64,000 bases of DNA, from assembly GCF_001644195.2 (NCBI RefSeq), contig NZ_LWBL02000051.1, positions 1 through 64,000 on the forward strand, given 5' to 3'. Below are positions 35,839 through 44,365 of the stretch, piece by piece. The notes below the pieces were generated by a model, which saw nothing but the letters and a program-made list of their open reading frames with translations, was not told the origin of the DNA and searched no databases. Made by a program: the position numbers and the translations under genes. The stretch is from Bacillus marinisedimentorum. Its GTDB lineage: Bacteria > Bacillota > Bacilli > Bacillales > Bacillaceae_O. How positions within the stretch are numbered: position 1 is the stretch's first letter; each line of letters opens with the position of its first letter.

Positions 35839-36276
35839 TTAAGCACTATGTGTAAACGATGCATGAGCACTGCCTTTTCGAACCATCCTCATCATAAAAT
35901 AACCGACTGCAGCTTCAACTGCCCCCACTCCAAAGAAAACAGGCTGCAAAAAGCTGACATATCCAATCCAAAAAATTTGTGCCGCTATCCAGCCCATCAG
36001 TAAAGTTCCAAGGATGATCGCCGCCTCTCCGGCAGCTTTGCTCTGGATGAAAGATAAAACGGCTCCGGCAAGGCTCCCTAGACCATTAACGGCAAGAAGG
36101 ACAATGCCCGGAATGAGAAAGCTTTCAAATGGCGAATCTTCCAAAATGTCTGTAGTCATCAGCAAATTGCTTCCATCCGGTTCCATAATGAACCCTATTC
36201 CTGCCAGAACGGCCCCTACCCCTACTGAACCCTGCAAAATTCCAATTGACCAGAAGAGTCTCTTTTCTTTGTTCAC
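35839..36276 (-). CDS. Small membrane protein with four predicted helices
   Basis: A 145-residue hydrophobic protein with about four membrane segments (ILQGSVGVGAVLAGIGFIM, FLIPGIVLLAVNGLGSLAGA, AIILGTLLMGWIAAQIFWIG and PVFFGVGAVEAAVGYFMMRM) and short charged ends. I recognise no specific family. It starts at GTG 36276 with AAAGGAAG 9 nt upstream. No operon partner. Confidence 0.65.
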   Translation of the reverse strand: MNKEKRLFWSIGILQGSVGVGAVLAGIGFIMEPDGSNLLMTTDILEDSPFESFLIPGIVLLAVNGLGSLAGAVLSFIQSKAAGEAAIILGTLLMGWIAAQIFWIGYVSFLQPVFFGVGAVEAAVGYFMMRMVRKGSAHASFTHSA

Positions 36277-36340
36277 CGTAATTCGCTTCCTTTCTTGATT
36301 TTAGATAAGAACTGCTTTCCCGGATATTAAGAAAAGGGCA

Positions 36341-36442
36341 AGGCGCCCGCATAGCGGCGTACGCATAAGCGGGGGTGCCTGCTGGAAGGCGGTCTTCCCT
36401 TCCGGAAGGGATCACCGCTTATGACGATAGCCGCTGGCGCCT
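36341..36442. repeat. Structured cruciform-like intergenic element
   Basis: Four concentric inverted repeats in about 100 bp: AGGCGCC (36341) with GGCGCCT (36436), AGCGGC (36353) with GCCGCT (36430), CATAAGCGG (36364) with CCGCTTATG (36415), and an inner CCCTTCCGGAAGGG. The flanks GAAAAGGGCAAGGCGCC and GGCGCCTGGAGCTGGGCA resemble a structured repeat common between genes in Bacillaceae. No coding capacity. The rest of the 36277-36624 gap shows no gene. Confidence 0.65.
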
Positions 36443-36624
36443 GGAGCTGGGCACTGATCTTGCTGAAGAACTTTCTACATATTAAAAAAGTAAAGACCAG
36501 CAACATCCTTCTTCCTAAATTATACTCCTTTTATATGGAGTCAAGCTTTACTATTTTCCGGATGACTTCAATGTTCAGGCAGTATAAACGCCACCCTTCA
36601 TGTCGAAACTGAAAATGAGAGGGT

Positions 36625-37182
36625 GTGAGACCGCTGGTTATTCTATCCGTTTTCTGGGAAGTGCAGAAACTTATAGAAAAAATGAATGACGTTGACACGG
36701 AAGCCTGGCTCCAGAATGAATTGTTCACATGGCAGTGGTGGGTCCTTGTCGGCTTTTTGGTTATACCATGGGGAATCTGGTTCCTGCTAGTGGACCGTAA
36801 GCGGATTCTTGAAATCCTCCTATTCGGCATGATGACGTCAGTCATCGTGATCACCTTGGATGTGTATGGTCATCATAATGGTTTCTGGGGCTATCCGATT
36901 GAACTGTTTCCCGCCGATCCGGGGGGCATCTCTTTCGACCTTGGCATGATAGCAGTTGCCTTTATGCTTCTCTATCAATATTTTGTCCCCTGGCGGACAT
37001 ACCTTCCTGCCCTTCTCGCAATGGCTGTCGGCTTCGCTTTTATCGGCGAACCGTTTGCAAACCGGCTGCAGCTTTATCATCTTCTGGATTGGAAATATAG
37101 GTATTCTTTTGTGCTGTATCTAACAAATGGCATTCTGCTAAAATTATTGATCGATTGGCTCGTTAGACTATCCAGGTCATAA
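36625..37182 (+). CDS. CBO0543-type membrane protein
   Basis: A protein of up to 185 residues with about five membrane segments. The pattern WLQNELFTWQWWVLVGFLVI, WGIWFLLVDRKRILEIL, LDVYGHHNGFWGYPIELFP and FIGEPFANRLQLYHLLDWKY matches a family of uncharacterised Firmicute membrane proteins annotated CBO0543. Function unknown. The start is uncertain. GTG 36625 has GAGAGGG only 2 nt upstream, and in-frame GTG 36658 or ATG 36682 are alternatives that keep the conserved part. Confidence 0.7.
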   Translation: MRPLVILSVFWEVQKLIEKMNDVDTEAWLQNELFTWQWWVLVGFLVIPWGIWFLLVDRKRILEILLFGMMTSVIVITLDVYGHHNGFWGYPIELFPADPGGISFDLGMIAVAFMLLYQYFVPWRTYLPALLAMAVGFAFIGEPFANRLQLYHLLDWKYRYSFVLYLTNGILLKLLIDWLVRLSRS

Positions 37183-37259
37183 TAAAAAAGAACATCAATT
37201 TATTCCTTGCCGATTTTGGCCTAACTCTTCCTCTCCTATATTTTACTCATACAGCTGTT

Positions 37260-37460
37260 TATAGGCACGGAACTTCAAAGTTACGGCCTCTATTTTCCTC
37301 ACACAATCGTTTACAGGCACTGAATCTTGGTTCAGTGCCTGTAATGTTGCATTCTAATTGCATATAAACACGGAAATCGAAGTTCCGTTCCGTTCCTTTA
37401 TTTTCCTCATTCAGCATGTTATAGGCATTGAATGCTGATTCAGTGGCTGTAATAGTTGTG
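37260..37460. repeat. Short, diverged family A hairpin array (four units)
   Basis: Unit starts at about 37260, 37312, 37363 and 37420. The second is the best hairpin of the family in the window: TTACAGGCACTGAA (37311-37324) pairs perfectly over 14 bp with TTCAGTGCCTGTAA (37331-37344) around the loop TCTTGG. The others are degenerate (TATAAACACGG, TATAGGCATTGAAT). The remaining 37183-37632 sequence shows no gene. Confidence 0.75.
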
Positions 37461-37632
37461 CCAGTATTCTTTTGAGCCCCACCAGCTGCATGATAGAAAT
37501 TCCAAAAAATAAGAGTTACATACCGATGTTGCATTCTCGGTTTTCCGTCAAAAGATTACAAGAAATGGTCCTTACTAAACTATGCTCTCGTGTTAAAATG
37601 GAATTATTATACAGGCAGGGAGGGCAGCAGGA

Positions 37633-37953
37633 ATGGAAGAGGCAGCCATTGATCTCCTCACGTTTATATCAGCCGTGGTGGTTTCGGGGATGTTTTACAG
37701 GCGCATGGTGGTTGATATCAAGCTGTTGAAAAAGAGAAAGCAGGATATCTCAGGTCTTTTTCCAGTAGATACTACGTTAACGATGCAGCAGTGGAAGTTT
37801 TTGAAAGAAAACTTAAGTGTGGATTATTTCAATTTTTATGACTATCAGCGAACCATATATGCCGGAGAAATACTTTATCGGATTGAGTACCGGCGGATAT
37901 CAGAAGAAACAGCGAAAATGATCAATACTTTTTATAAGGGCAAGAGTGCATAG
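37633..37953 (+). CDS. Small protein with N-terminal membrane helix, 106 aa
   Basis: Residues about 5-25 (DLLTFISAVVVSGMFYRRM) are a membrane segment, followed by a basic stretch (KLLKKRKQ) and a soluble C-terminal region rich in Tyr and Phe (DYFNFYDYQRTIYAGEILYR). I do not recognise a family. GGAGGGCAGCAGG precedes ATG 37633, supporting translation. Convergent with the stress-protein gene. Confidence 0.6.
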   Translation: MEEAAIDLLTFISAVVVSGMFYRRMVVDIKLLKKRKQDISGLFPVDTTLTMQQWKFLKENLSVDYFNFYDYQRTIYAGEILYRIEYRRISEETAKMINTFYKGKSA

Positions 37954-37984
37954 CTGCAAGCAGGAATTGGCATTAACGAAAAGA

Positions 37985-38018
37985 ATAACCCGGTCCGCCT
38001 TCTGCGTGACCGGGTTAT
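37985..38018 (-). terminator. Terminator of the YtxH-domain gene
   Basis: Perfect 11-bp stem ATAACCCGGTC / GACCGGGTTAT, followed by TCTTTTC on the minus strand, just past the stop codon at 38031. Confidence 0.8.
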
Positions 38019-38030
38019 GGTGAGCCGTCT

Positions 38031-38693
38031 TTATTTCATATCTTCATCCGTAACAACGTTTGTAGATTCACCAATCGCATAAATGTCACGGTCTTCGTCC
38101 TCTACGACAACTCGTTCGTTAACAATATATTCTTCCTGTGCAGGATCGGTTTGATTTTGCTGCTGGGATTCAGCCTGTTTTTGTTCTGATTTTTGTTTCA
38201 TCTCGTTCACTTTTTCTTTGCCTTTGTTCACTTTATCATTCACGCTGCTTTTCACGTTTTCTGTTTTCTCTTTTACAGAGTCTCTTGCATTTGCTGTCTT
38301 TTCTTTCGCCTGCTGGGTTTTCTCCGCAATATCGTTGCGCATTTGCTTTCCGCTCTTAGGTGCAAGAAGCATACCTGCTACATATCCGACTACGCCGCCT
38401 GCAAGAGCGCCCATGCCCATTTGCTTTGCGGTTTCTTTGCTGCTTTTGTTGGTACCCGGCACAAGGTTTGAGCGTTTTTCAACTTCGGATACGATCTGGT
38501 TTACGGAGCGGCCGCGTGCGCCTACTACCGGAACCTTTGAAGTCTGATCGGTAAAGTCCTGGTTAGTTCGGGCGACATACATATCAAATTTTTGGATTTT
38601 ATTCGGGCCTGTTACCATTTTTGCTTTATATCCTCGCTTTTCAAGCACTTTCTTTACATCGGTAAGTGGTTGTTCAACTGCAACTTTTGCCAT
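38031..38693 (-). CDS. YkuS-like domain fused to YtxH-type stress protein
   Basis: A 220-residue protein in three parts. Residues 1-73 (MAKVAVEQPLTDVKKVLEKR onward) resemble the small UPF0180/YkuS family. Residues 85-115 contain a glycine-rich membrane segment, GALAGGVVGYVAGMLLAPKS, the YtxH signature. Residues 115-185 are a Lys/Glu/Gln-rich amphipathic helical tail, and an acidic end follows. YtxH proteins are general stress proteins of unknown biochemical role. A SigB-type promoter (38740-38765) supports stress control. AGGAGGATGG precedes ATG 38693. The YkuS-YtxH combination is unusual. Confidence 0.8.
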   Translation of the reverse strand: MAKVAVEQPLTDVKKVLEKRGYKAKMVTGPNKIQKFDMYVARTNQDFTDQTSKVPVVGARGRSVNQIVSEVEKRSNLVPGTNKSSKETAKQMGMGALAGGVVGYVAGMLLAPKSGKQMRNDIAEKTQQAKEKTANARDSVKEKTENVKSSVNDKVNKGKEKVNEMKQKSEQKQAESQQQNQTDPAQEEYIVNERVVVEDEDRDIYAIGESTNVVTDEDMK

Positions 38694-38739
38694 TTATACC
38701 ATCCTCCTATTAATCATTATCATCCGCTTATAATAATCA

Positions 38740-38765
38740 GTACCCACTCCTATCTCGTGTTAAAC
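38740..38765 (-). promoter_or_regulatory. SigB-type promoter of the YtxH-domain gene
   Basis: On the minus strand GTTTAA (38760-38765), a 14-nt spacer and GGGTAC (38740-38745), close to the SigB consensus GTTTAA-N12-14-GGGTAT, about 45 nt before the start codon. Confidence 0.7.
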
Positions 38766-38802
38766 GAATGTTTCTTCTTCGGAATCCGGCTCTTAAAGAC
38801 AA

Positions 38803-39113
38803 GGCTCTGTTAAACGCTAGTGTTGATTTCCGCTGCAGGTACTCGCTTTCACCCAAGGGCACAAGTGCGACATCCGTTTCTGCTTCCCTCCGGTCGCACT
38901 CACGGTGTCTTCCTTGCCGCGGGGCGGGCGGTGAGCCTCCTCATCGCTATCGCTCTTGCGGGGTCTCACCTTTCCCGCTAATCCCGCAGGACGTTGAATA
39001 AGCTTCTTTGAAAAGACACCGCACGAAGAAAATTGACTTTTATTTTCGAGGAGTCTCGCACCTTCCACTCCAATCAACTAGTGAAAAAATCAATATTGTG
39101 CTTTAACAGAGCC
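38803..39113. mobile_element. MITE-like non-autonomous element, 311 bp
   Basis: The ends are perfect 12-bp inverted repeats, GGCTCTGTTAAA (38803-38814) and TTTAACAGAGCC (39102-39113), extending imperfectly to about 27 bp (...TGTTGATTT). It is flanked by a perfect 8-bp target duplication, AAAGACAA (38795-38802 and 39114-39121). The interior has no gene. It carries GC-rich inverted sequences (TTCCGCTGCAGG, CCGCGGGGCGGGCGGTGAGC, CCCGCTAATCCCGCAGGA) seen widely between Bacillaceae genes. Eight-bp duplications fit IS1595- or IS6-type transposases, but no transposase is present to decide. It lies between the stress gene and the kyn operon 3' end. Confidence 0.8.
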
Positions 39114-39137
39114 AAAGACAATAGAAACAGTCACCGC

Positions 39138-39992
39138 TTAGATTTCGGTCCGCAGGTTCCATAATTCCGGAAAAAATCGGTGATCCAGCACTCTTTTCAA
39201 ATAATTGACGCCAGAGGATCCGCCAGTGCCTTTTTTGAAACCGATGATCCGCTCGACCGTCTTCATATGACGGAACCGCCACTGCTGGAGCCAGTCTTCA
39301 ATATCAACCAGTTTTTCGGCAAGCTGGTATAAGTCCCAGTTGTCTTCGACATTTTGATAAACGGAAAGCCATGCCTCCCTGACCGATTTGTTTTCATGGT
39401 AAGGTTCTGAATAATCCCGTTCCAGAACTTCTCTGTCTATGGCAAACCCCTCCCTGGCCAGCGTCTGAATGGCTACGTCATAAAGACCGGGTGACTGAAA
39501 AGCGGCGGTCAGCTTGCGGTGCAATTCCGGGTCCTTTTCGTATATTTTTAAAACATGCGGCGTCTTATAACCCAGCGCAAATTCAATCAAGCGGTATTGA
39601 TAAGACTGAAAGCCCGACGCCTGGCCGAGAAAGTCGCGGAATTCCATATACTCAGCCGGTGTCAGCGTCGACAGGACATCCCACGCTTGAATGATTTGCG
39701 ACTGTATTTTGGAAACCCGCGCAAGCCGTTTGAATGCTGTCTGCAGGTCATCCTCCTGGATGGATGAAATAGCTGCATTCGTCTCATGCAGAATCAATTT
39801 CATCCACAATTCACTGACCTGGTGGATGATGATGAACAGCATTTCATCATGGTGTTCCGACAGCCTGTCCTGGCTTGACAGGAGCCGGTCCAGCTGCAAG
39901 TACTCCCCATAGGTCATGTTTTCGGAGAAGTCGGTATGTATCCCGTTCTCGTTATGATGATCTTGCCCGTTCCCTCTGTTCCCTTTATTCAT
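39138..39992 (-). CDS. kynA: Tryptophan 2,3-dioxygenase
   Basis: A 284-residue haem dioxygenase that opens the indole ring of L-tryptophan to N-formylkynurenine. Conserved stretches are [36 protein letters not shown] with the active-site histidine, [19 protein letters not shown], and [20 protein letters not shown], whose histidine is the axial haem ligand. Length is normal for the bacterial enzyme. GGAGGTGGCAG precedes ATG 39992. It is the last gene of the kynU-kynB-kynA operon. Confidence 0.93.
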   Translation of the reverse strand: MNKGNRGNGQDHHNENGIHTDFSENMTYGEYLQLDRLLSSQDRLSEHHDEMLFIIIHQVSELWMKLILHETNAAISSIQEDDLQTAFKRLARVSKIQSQIIQAWDVLSTLTPAEYMEFRDFLGQASGFQSYQYRLIEFALGYKTPHVLKIYEKDPELHRKLTAAFQSPGLYDVAIQTLAREGFAIDREVLERDYSEPYHENKSVREAWLSVYQNVEDNWDLYQLAEKLVDIEDWLQQWRFRHMKTVERIIGFKKGTGGSSGVNYLKRVLDHRFFPELWNLRTEI

Positions 39993-40007
39993 TCTGCCAC
40001 CTCCAAT

Positions 40008-40655
40008 TTATGAGTCAGAAGACCGAAGCACTGCCCGGACTGGACTGCCGTCTGACCCTTTGATCGCAAGCGGCAGTGCAATGAGTTCATAACTGCCCGG
40101 CGATATGTTTTTGAGAACTAGATTTTCTAAAATATGAATGCCGTTTTCTGCAAATGAATGATGGGCAGGAAGTTCTTTACTGTCAAGCGGGTCTACTGAA
40201 GGCACATCAACCCCGACAAGCACAACCCCTTTCTCTTTTAAAAACGGACCCAATTCCGCAGAGAGGTTAGGAATGCTCTCAGGGAACGCGTCTGTGCCGG
40301 CACTGGATGTCTTCAGCAGCAACCGGCGTGTTCCTTCGATCTCCACATCATCAAACAGCCGGCTGTTAATCTCTGAATGGCCGGATACATCCACTACTGC
40401 CGCTTTTCCGATATATACGTTAACATCAAGGCTGAGGATATCTGTACCGTCATCCGCAAAATGGAACGGTGCATCCGCATGCGTTCCCATATGGACGCTC
40501 GTTGTTATTCGGCCAACATTGACAGAACCGGTTTCTTCTTTTGTTGCGGCTGTCGTATAATCAAAAGGCGTGTCACCTGGCCAGTGCCGCATTCCATTAT
40601 GAAGGGGCTGGGAAATATCGACCCATCCGCCTTCTTTCTCAAATTTGCCTTTCAT
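40008..40655 (-). CDS. kynB: Kynurenine formamidase (arylformamidase)
   Basis: A 215-residue metal-dependent cyclase-family hydrolase converting N-formylkynurenine to kynurenine. The family motif HxGTHxDxPxHF is present as HMGTHADAPFHF, with additional conserved PGDTPF and a late LPAHHSFAENGIHILENL. The start at 40655 follows the kynU stop by 1 nt, with GGAGTGG upstream. A longer reading would overlap kynU by 51 nt. It is located between kynU and kynA. Confidence 0.9.
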   Translation of the reverse strand: MKGKFEKEGGWVDISQPLHNGMRHWPGDTPFDYTTAATKEETGSVNVGRITTSVHMGTHADAPFHFADDGTDILSLDVNVYIGKAAVVDVSGHSEINSRLFDDVEIEGTRRLLLKTSSAGTDAFPESIPNLSAELGPFLKEKGVVLVGVDVPSVDPLDSKELPAHHSFAENGIHILENLVLKNISPGSYELIALPLAIKGSDGSPVRAVLRSSDS

Positions 40656-40656
40656 G

Positions 40657-41943
40657 CTATGCCACCACTCCCCGTTTATTTTCAAATTTTTTATATTCTT
40701 CCTCATCCATAATCCTTTTCAGAGCCTGCACCGTTTCCCACACCTCAGTGAATGTGTTGTAAAGTGCGACTGGCGCAAGCCTGATCCCATTCGGGGAACG
40801 GAAATCAGGGATGATGCCGTTTGCTTTCAGCGCCTTGCTGATCCGGGCCGCTTCCGGATGTTCCAAAAACAGATGCCCGCCCCGTCCGGTGTCTTTTTCC
40901 GGGTTCCGAATCACAAAACCGTGTCCGGCCAATTCGTGTTTGATCAGATCCAGCATGTATCCTGTCAGCTTGAGTGACTTGGCTCGGATCTGTCCGATTC
41001 CCGCCTCCTCAAAAATCTCCAGTGAACCGAGCAGCGGCGCGAGGCTGAGTACATGCGGAGTGCCGATCTGATAAGCACCGGCATCATCTGCATGTGAAAG
41101 TTCATGATCCATATCAAATTGCTTTTCTTTTTTGGAACTGAACCACCCTGAAAGACCGGGTCTTCTGCCAAAGTGCTTTTTGTTCACATATAGTGCTCCG
41201 ACCGCCCCAGGTCCTCCATTCAAATGTTTATATGTGCACCATACCGCGAAATCGACGCCCCACTCACTCAGTTTATGGGGAATGGCGCCTGCCGAGTGGG
41301 CCAGATCAAACCCGATAATGATGCCGCGCTTATGGGCTTCATCTGTGAGGCGTTCCATGTCAAGAATCTGCCCGCTTCTGTACAGCACACTCGGCAGCAG
41401 AATCACCGCGACATCCTCGTTCATCGCTTCAATGATATTCTCTTCCTTCAGGAAATGGCCGTCTTCACTTTCCACCCGCAGCAAATGTTCATCCGGATCA
41501 AACCCCTTCAGGAGCAATTGGCTTTGCAGTGCATAAATATCAGAAGGAAATGTCAGTTCATCCGCCAGGATTTTCGTCCGGCTTCCCTCCGGTTCATAAA
41601 ACGTGGAAACGAGCTGGTGAAGATTGACGGTGATTGAACCCGATGCAACCACCTCTTCAGGTTCGGCGCCCACGAGAGCCGCCATTTTTTCACCGATTGT
41701 TTCCGATAAATAAAACCACGGATGCTCTCCTTCCGTCCAGCCGTCGATTCCATACGTTTTCCAGGAATCCATGATGCCGAGGAGGGATTGCTCGGCCCGT
41801 TTTGAAAGGAGGCCAAGCGAATTACCGTCAAGATAAGTGGTGCTTTCCTTTATGTAAAACTCTTTTCGGAAAGAGGCAAGCGGGTCTTCCCCGTCAAGCT
41901 TTTGCGCATATTTTTTACTGTATATCTCCAGGTTTTCACCCAT
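40657..41943 (-). CDS. kynU: Kynureninase
   Basis: A 428-residue PLP enzyme that cleaves kynurenine to anthranilate and alanine. Features: N-terminal [16 protein letters not shown], the cofactor aspartate in [17 protein letters not shown], the PLP lysine in [18 protein letters not shown], and the downstream [11 protein letters not shown] 41943 is chosen because AGGAGG lies 6-7 nt upstream. It is the first gene of kynU-kynB-kynA. No downstream anthranilate genes are seen, so the pathway probably feeds tryptophan salvage, anthranilate excretion or NAD-independent catabolism. Confidence 0.92.
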   Translation of the reverse strand: MGENLEIYSKKYAQKLDGEDPLASFRKEFYIKESTTYLDGNSLGLLSKRAEQSLLGIMDSWKTYGIDGWTEGEHPWFYLSETIGEKMAALVGAEPEEVVASGSITVNLHQLVSTFYEPEGSRTKILADELTFPSDIYALQSQLLLKGFDPDEHLLRVESEDGHFLKEENIIEAMNEDVAVILLPSVLYRSGQILDMERLTDEAHKRGIIIGFDLAHSAGAIPHKLSEWGVDFAVWCTYKHLNGGPGAVGALYVNKKHFGRRPGLSGWFSSKKEKQFDMDHELSHADDAGAYQIGTPHVLSLAPLLGSLEIFEEAGIGQIRAKSLKLTGYMLDLIKHELAGHGFVIRNPEKDTGRGGHLFLEHPEAARISKALKANGIIPDFRSPNGIRLAPVALYNTFTEVWETVQALKRIMDEEEYKKFENKRGVVA

Positions 41944-42083
41944 ATGTTCTCCTCCTTTGACAGCGCTTTCCTCCATTGTATAAGGATTAGCTCTTTTCTG
42001 CCATTATGCCGCAGTTTTTCAGCATTTCCGCCTGAATAACAAAATGGTTTGCTTCTCATACTACATTCGAGGAGGCGATGAGA

Positions 42084-42308
42084 ATGAAAGAACAAATTAC
42101 AGCAGTACGTAAAAACGGTGATGGCGATATTGTCCAGGTCAAGCTTTCTTCCGGAGAAGTCGTCGATTATAAGCAGGCTCAGCATCTGGCAAAAAATGAT
42201 AAGATTGAACATGTGAATGTTTTTACAGGCCGTGACGGCGAGGAACATTTGCGGTCTGATGCCGATGGAATTCCTGACAATAATCTGGACAACTTGCCGA
42301 CTTTTTAA
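42084..42308 (+). CDS. DUF3892 family small protein
   Basis: A 74-residue protein (MKEQITAVRKNGDGDIVQVK onward) matching DUF3892, a small family common in Bacillus species with no known function. The shape is a single beta-rich domain followed by an acidic tail (SDADGIPDNNLDNLPTF). ATG 42084 is preferred over 42078 because GAGGAGG lies 8 nt before it and only 2 nt before the other. It is divergent from kynU and ends in a terminator. Confidence 0.8.
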   Translation: MKEQITAVRKNGDGDIVQVKLSSGEVVDYKQAQHLAKNDKIEHVNVFTGRDGEEHLRSDADGIPDNNLDNLPTF

Positions 42309-42320
42309 CAATCTGTTTGA

Positions 42321-42345
42321 AAAAACCGCCACGGCGGTTTTTTTT
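42321..42345 (+). terminator. Terminator of the DUF3892 gene
   Basis: Short GC stem CCGCC / GGCGG flanked by A and T runs (AAAAAACCGCC...GGCGGTTTTTTTT), just past the stop codon. Confidence 0.85.
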
Positions 42346-42390
42346 GCAAGACCTGCATAGCCGAAATTTGGCTTTCTTGTCCAAAATAAC

Positions 42391-43110
42391 CGTTCAGTGC
42401 CTATAATGTGGGGGCCCATGAACTTATAGGCACTGAATACCTTTTTACGTGTCCGTAATGGTGGAAACCTCGCTTTTATAGGCACGGAATACCCTTTTGC
42501 GTGCCCGTAATGTTGGAATCCTCGCTTTTATAGGCACGGGATAACCTTTTGCGTGCCCGTAATGTTGGAACCCTTGCATTTATAGGCACGGAATACCCTT
42601 TTGCGTGCCCGTAATGTTGGAATCCTTGCATTTATAGGCACGGGATTCTCTTTTGCGTGCCCAGAATGTTGGAACCCTCGCTTTTATAGGTACGCGTTAC
42701 CTTTTTGCGTGCCCGTAATGTTGGAATCCTTGCATTTATAGGCACGGGATACCTTTTTGCGTGCCCGTAATGTTGGAATCCTTGCATTTATAGGCACGGG
42801 ATACCTTTTTGCGTGCCCGTAATGTTGGAATCCTTGCATTATAGGCACGGGATAACCTTTTGCGTGCCCGTAATGTTGGAATCCTTGTATTTATAGGCAT
42901 GGGATAACCTTTTTCGTGCCCGTAATGTTGGAACCCTCGCTTTTATAGGCACGCGTTACCCTTTTGCGTGCCCATAATGTTGGAACCCTCGCTTTTATAG
43001 GCACGCGTTACCCTTTTGCGTGCCCGTAATGTTGGAATCCTCGCTTTTATAGGCACGGAACACCCTTTTACGTGCCCATAATGCAGGGTCCACGAATTTA
43101 TACGCACGAA
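42391..43110. repeat. Tandem array of 52-bp hairpin units (family A, 14 units)
   Basis: Unit starts (TATAGGCAC) at 42425, 42477, 42529, 42581, 42633, 42685, 42737, 42789, 42840, 42892, 42944, 42996, 43048 and a degenerate 43099. The period is 52 bp with two 51-bp steps. Consensus is TTATAGGCACGGGATACC, TTTTTGCGTGCCCGTAATG, TTGGAATCCTTGCAT. GGCACG pairs CGTGCC in each unit, and TTA.GGCACG mirrors CGTGCC.TAA. A lone right arm (TTCAGTGCCTATAAT) precedes the first unit. Neighbouring units are nearly identical, a sign of recent copying within the array. 43111-43403 has no gene. Confidence 0.9.
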
Positions 43111-43403
43111 AGATTCCGTTTAATGGATCATTTTTACTCTTACACCTAATTTACATGCCTAATCGAATTGCGGCATCTGTCCCATCATAAGACCTCCCCC
43201 CATCACCCCGGAATTACAGGTTCCGCCAGCAGTTGTTTTCTATATCACGAATCTCGACATTGTGATGGTGGAAGCCTCTATAGAAATCAACGGCACCATT
43301 CACTGCATTTCCTTTTTTTTATAAGGGTAAGACACCGGTTCTTTCCATATGTTAAGTTCGAACAGTTCCTTACTGTTCAACAACTGCACAGGGGTGATTC
43401 AGC

Positions 43404-43592
43404 ATGGCAAGGAATAAATTGTTAGTGCCGGGAGCCGAAAATGCAGTCGACCAGATGAAACAAGAAATCGCCGCGGAATTCGGTGTTGAGTTAGGTGCAG
43501 ACACAACTGCGCGTGCCAACGGATCAGTCGGCGGGGAAATGGTCAAGCGGATGATCAAGTATGCCGAGGAAAACATGCCAAAGCAGCAGTAA
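43404..43592 (+). CDS. Alpha/beta-type small acid-soluble spore protein
   Basis: A 62-residue [24 protein letters not shown], then [20 protein letters not shown] and [18 protein letters not shown]. The family motifs EIA.EFGV (the GPR protease cleavage region) and GGEMVKRMI are present. These proteins coat forespore DNA, shift it toward the A form and protect it from UV and chemicals, and they are degraded on germination. Expression is expected from the forespore sigma factor SigG, but I did not find a clear SigG promoter. AGGGGTG precedes ATG 43404. Confidence 0.92.
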   Translation: MARNKLLVPGAENAVDQMKQEIAAEFGVELGADTTARANGSVGGEMVKRMIKYAEENMPKQQ

Positions 43593-43604
43593 GGACTGTT
43601 CAAG

Positions 43605-43631
43605 GGCCGGGAACCATTTTGGTTCCCGGCC
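43605..43631. terminator. Terminator between SASP and methyltransferase genes
   Basis: Perfect 11-bp stem GGCCGGGAACC / GGTTCCCGGCC with loop ATTTT, between convergent genes. There is no long T-run. Confidence 0.75.
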
Positions 43632-43649
43632 ACTTATGTACCGGCCCGG

Positions 43650-44276
43650 CTATTCAGGCTTCCGCAGGATGACCGACTGGAAGTGGAACTTTCCGCCAAC
43701 GACAGATGCGGGAACCACATTGAAGTATTCAACCGTAAAAAACTCAGAAAGCAAGTCTTTCAACTGTTCATCCTCAAAAAAGGAAAAGAAACGCGCGGGT
43801 TTGTACGGGTCCTCTTCCCAGATTCCTTCATGGTCCTTGCCGCCGTATACTCCCATGTAAAAGAGGCCGTCCGGTTTCAACACACGTTTCAAACCTGCCA
43901 GCACGCTACGAATTTGAGCTTTCGGCACATGCAGCAAGCAATTCAGCGCCCAGACCGCATCAAGTGACTGTTCCGGAAGATCAATTTCATCAAAGCTCAT
44001 CACCCTGGCATTGAGCCCTTTGCTGCGGCACAGCTCAACCATTGACGGAGATATATCCGTCGCAAGCACGTCCATTCCCATTTCCTTAAAAAACAAACTG
44101 TCCTTGCCAGGGCCCGCTCCAACTTCAAGGAGTGATGTCTTGCCTCTTTCAGCCAGAACCCGGTAAAACACCTCACGCTCCGAACTCTTCCAATCCTGTA
44201 GATCGTTTTTCTCCCGTTCGCTTGCATGGTTATCATACGAATCCACGAGTGCATGCTTCAATGCTTCATTAATCAT
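43650..44276 (-). CDS. Class I SAM-dependent methyltransferase
   Basis: A 208-residue methyltransferase. SAM-binding motif I is LLEVGAGPGKDSLFF, motif II VLATDISPSMVELC, and a later acidic/hydrophobic strand DAVWALNCLLHVPKAQ. A post-motif RVLKPDGLFYMGVYGG follows. The substrate cannot be inferred. ATG 44276 is preferred over 44306 because AAAAGGAG lies 7-8 nt upstream. It is located downstream of the SPOCS gene on the same strand, about 90 nt away. Confidence 0.85.
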   Translation of the reverse strand: MINEALKHALVDSYDNHASEREKNDLQDWKSSEREVFYRVLAERGKTSLLEVGAGPGKDSLFFKEMGMDVLATDISPSMVELCRSKGLNARVMSFDEIDLPEQSLDAVWALNCLLHVPKAQIRSVLAGLKRVLKPDGLFYMGVYGGKDHEGIWEEDPYKPARFFSFFEDEQLKDLLSEFFTVEYFNVVPASVVGGKFHFQSVILRKPE

Positions 44277-44365
44277 AACGTTACTCCTTTTGTGTACTGT
44301 GAACAATTATATCGCAAAAAAGCAGGCGAAAAAACTTCTGTTGAAGTTCCGCCCGCTTATCCGTA

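Noticed and set aside
38817-39077. An 86-codon minus-strand frame inside the MITE
   Set aside because: It arises from the GC-rich repeat interior. It resembles frames often mis-annotated in this repeat and has no ribosome binding site of its own.
42391-43110. Possible CRISPR array
   Set aside because: The whole 52-bp unit, including the would-be spacer, is conserved, so there are no unique spacers. No cas gene lies nearby.
43155-43187. A nine-codon frame MMGQMPQFD on the minus strand after GGGGGAGG
   Set aside because: The ribosome binding site is good but the peptide is too short to support, and the region has no other evidence of expression.
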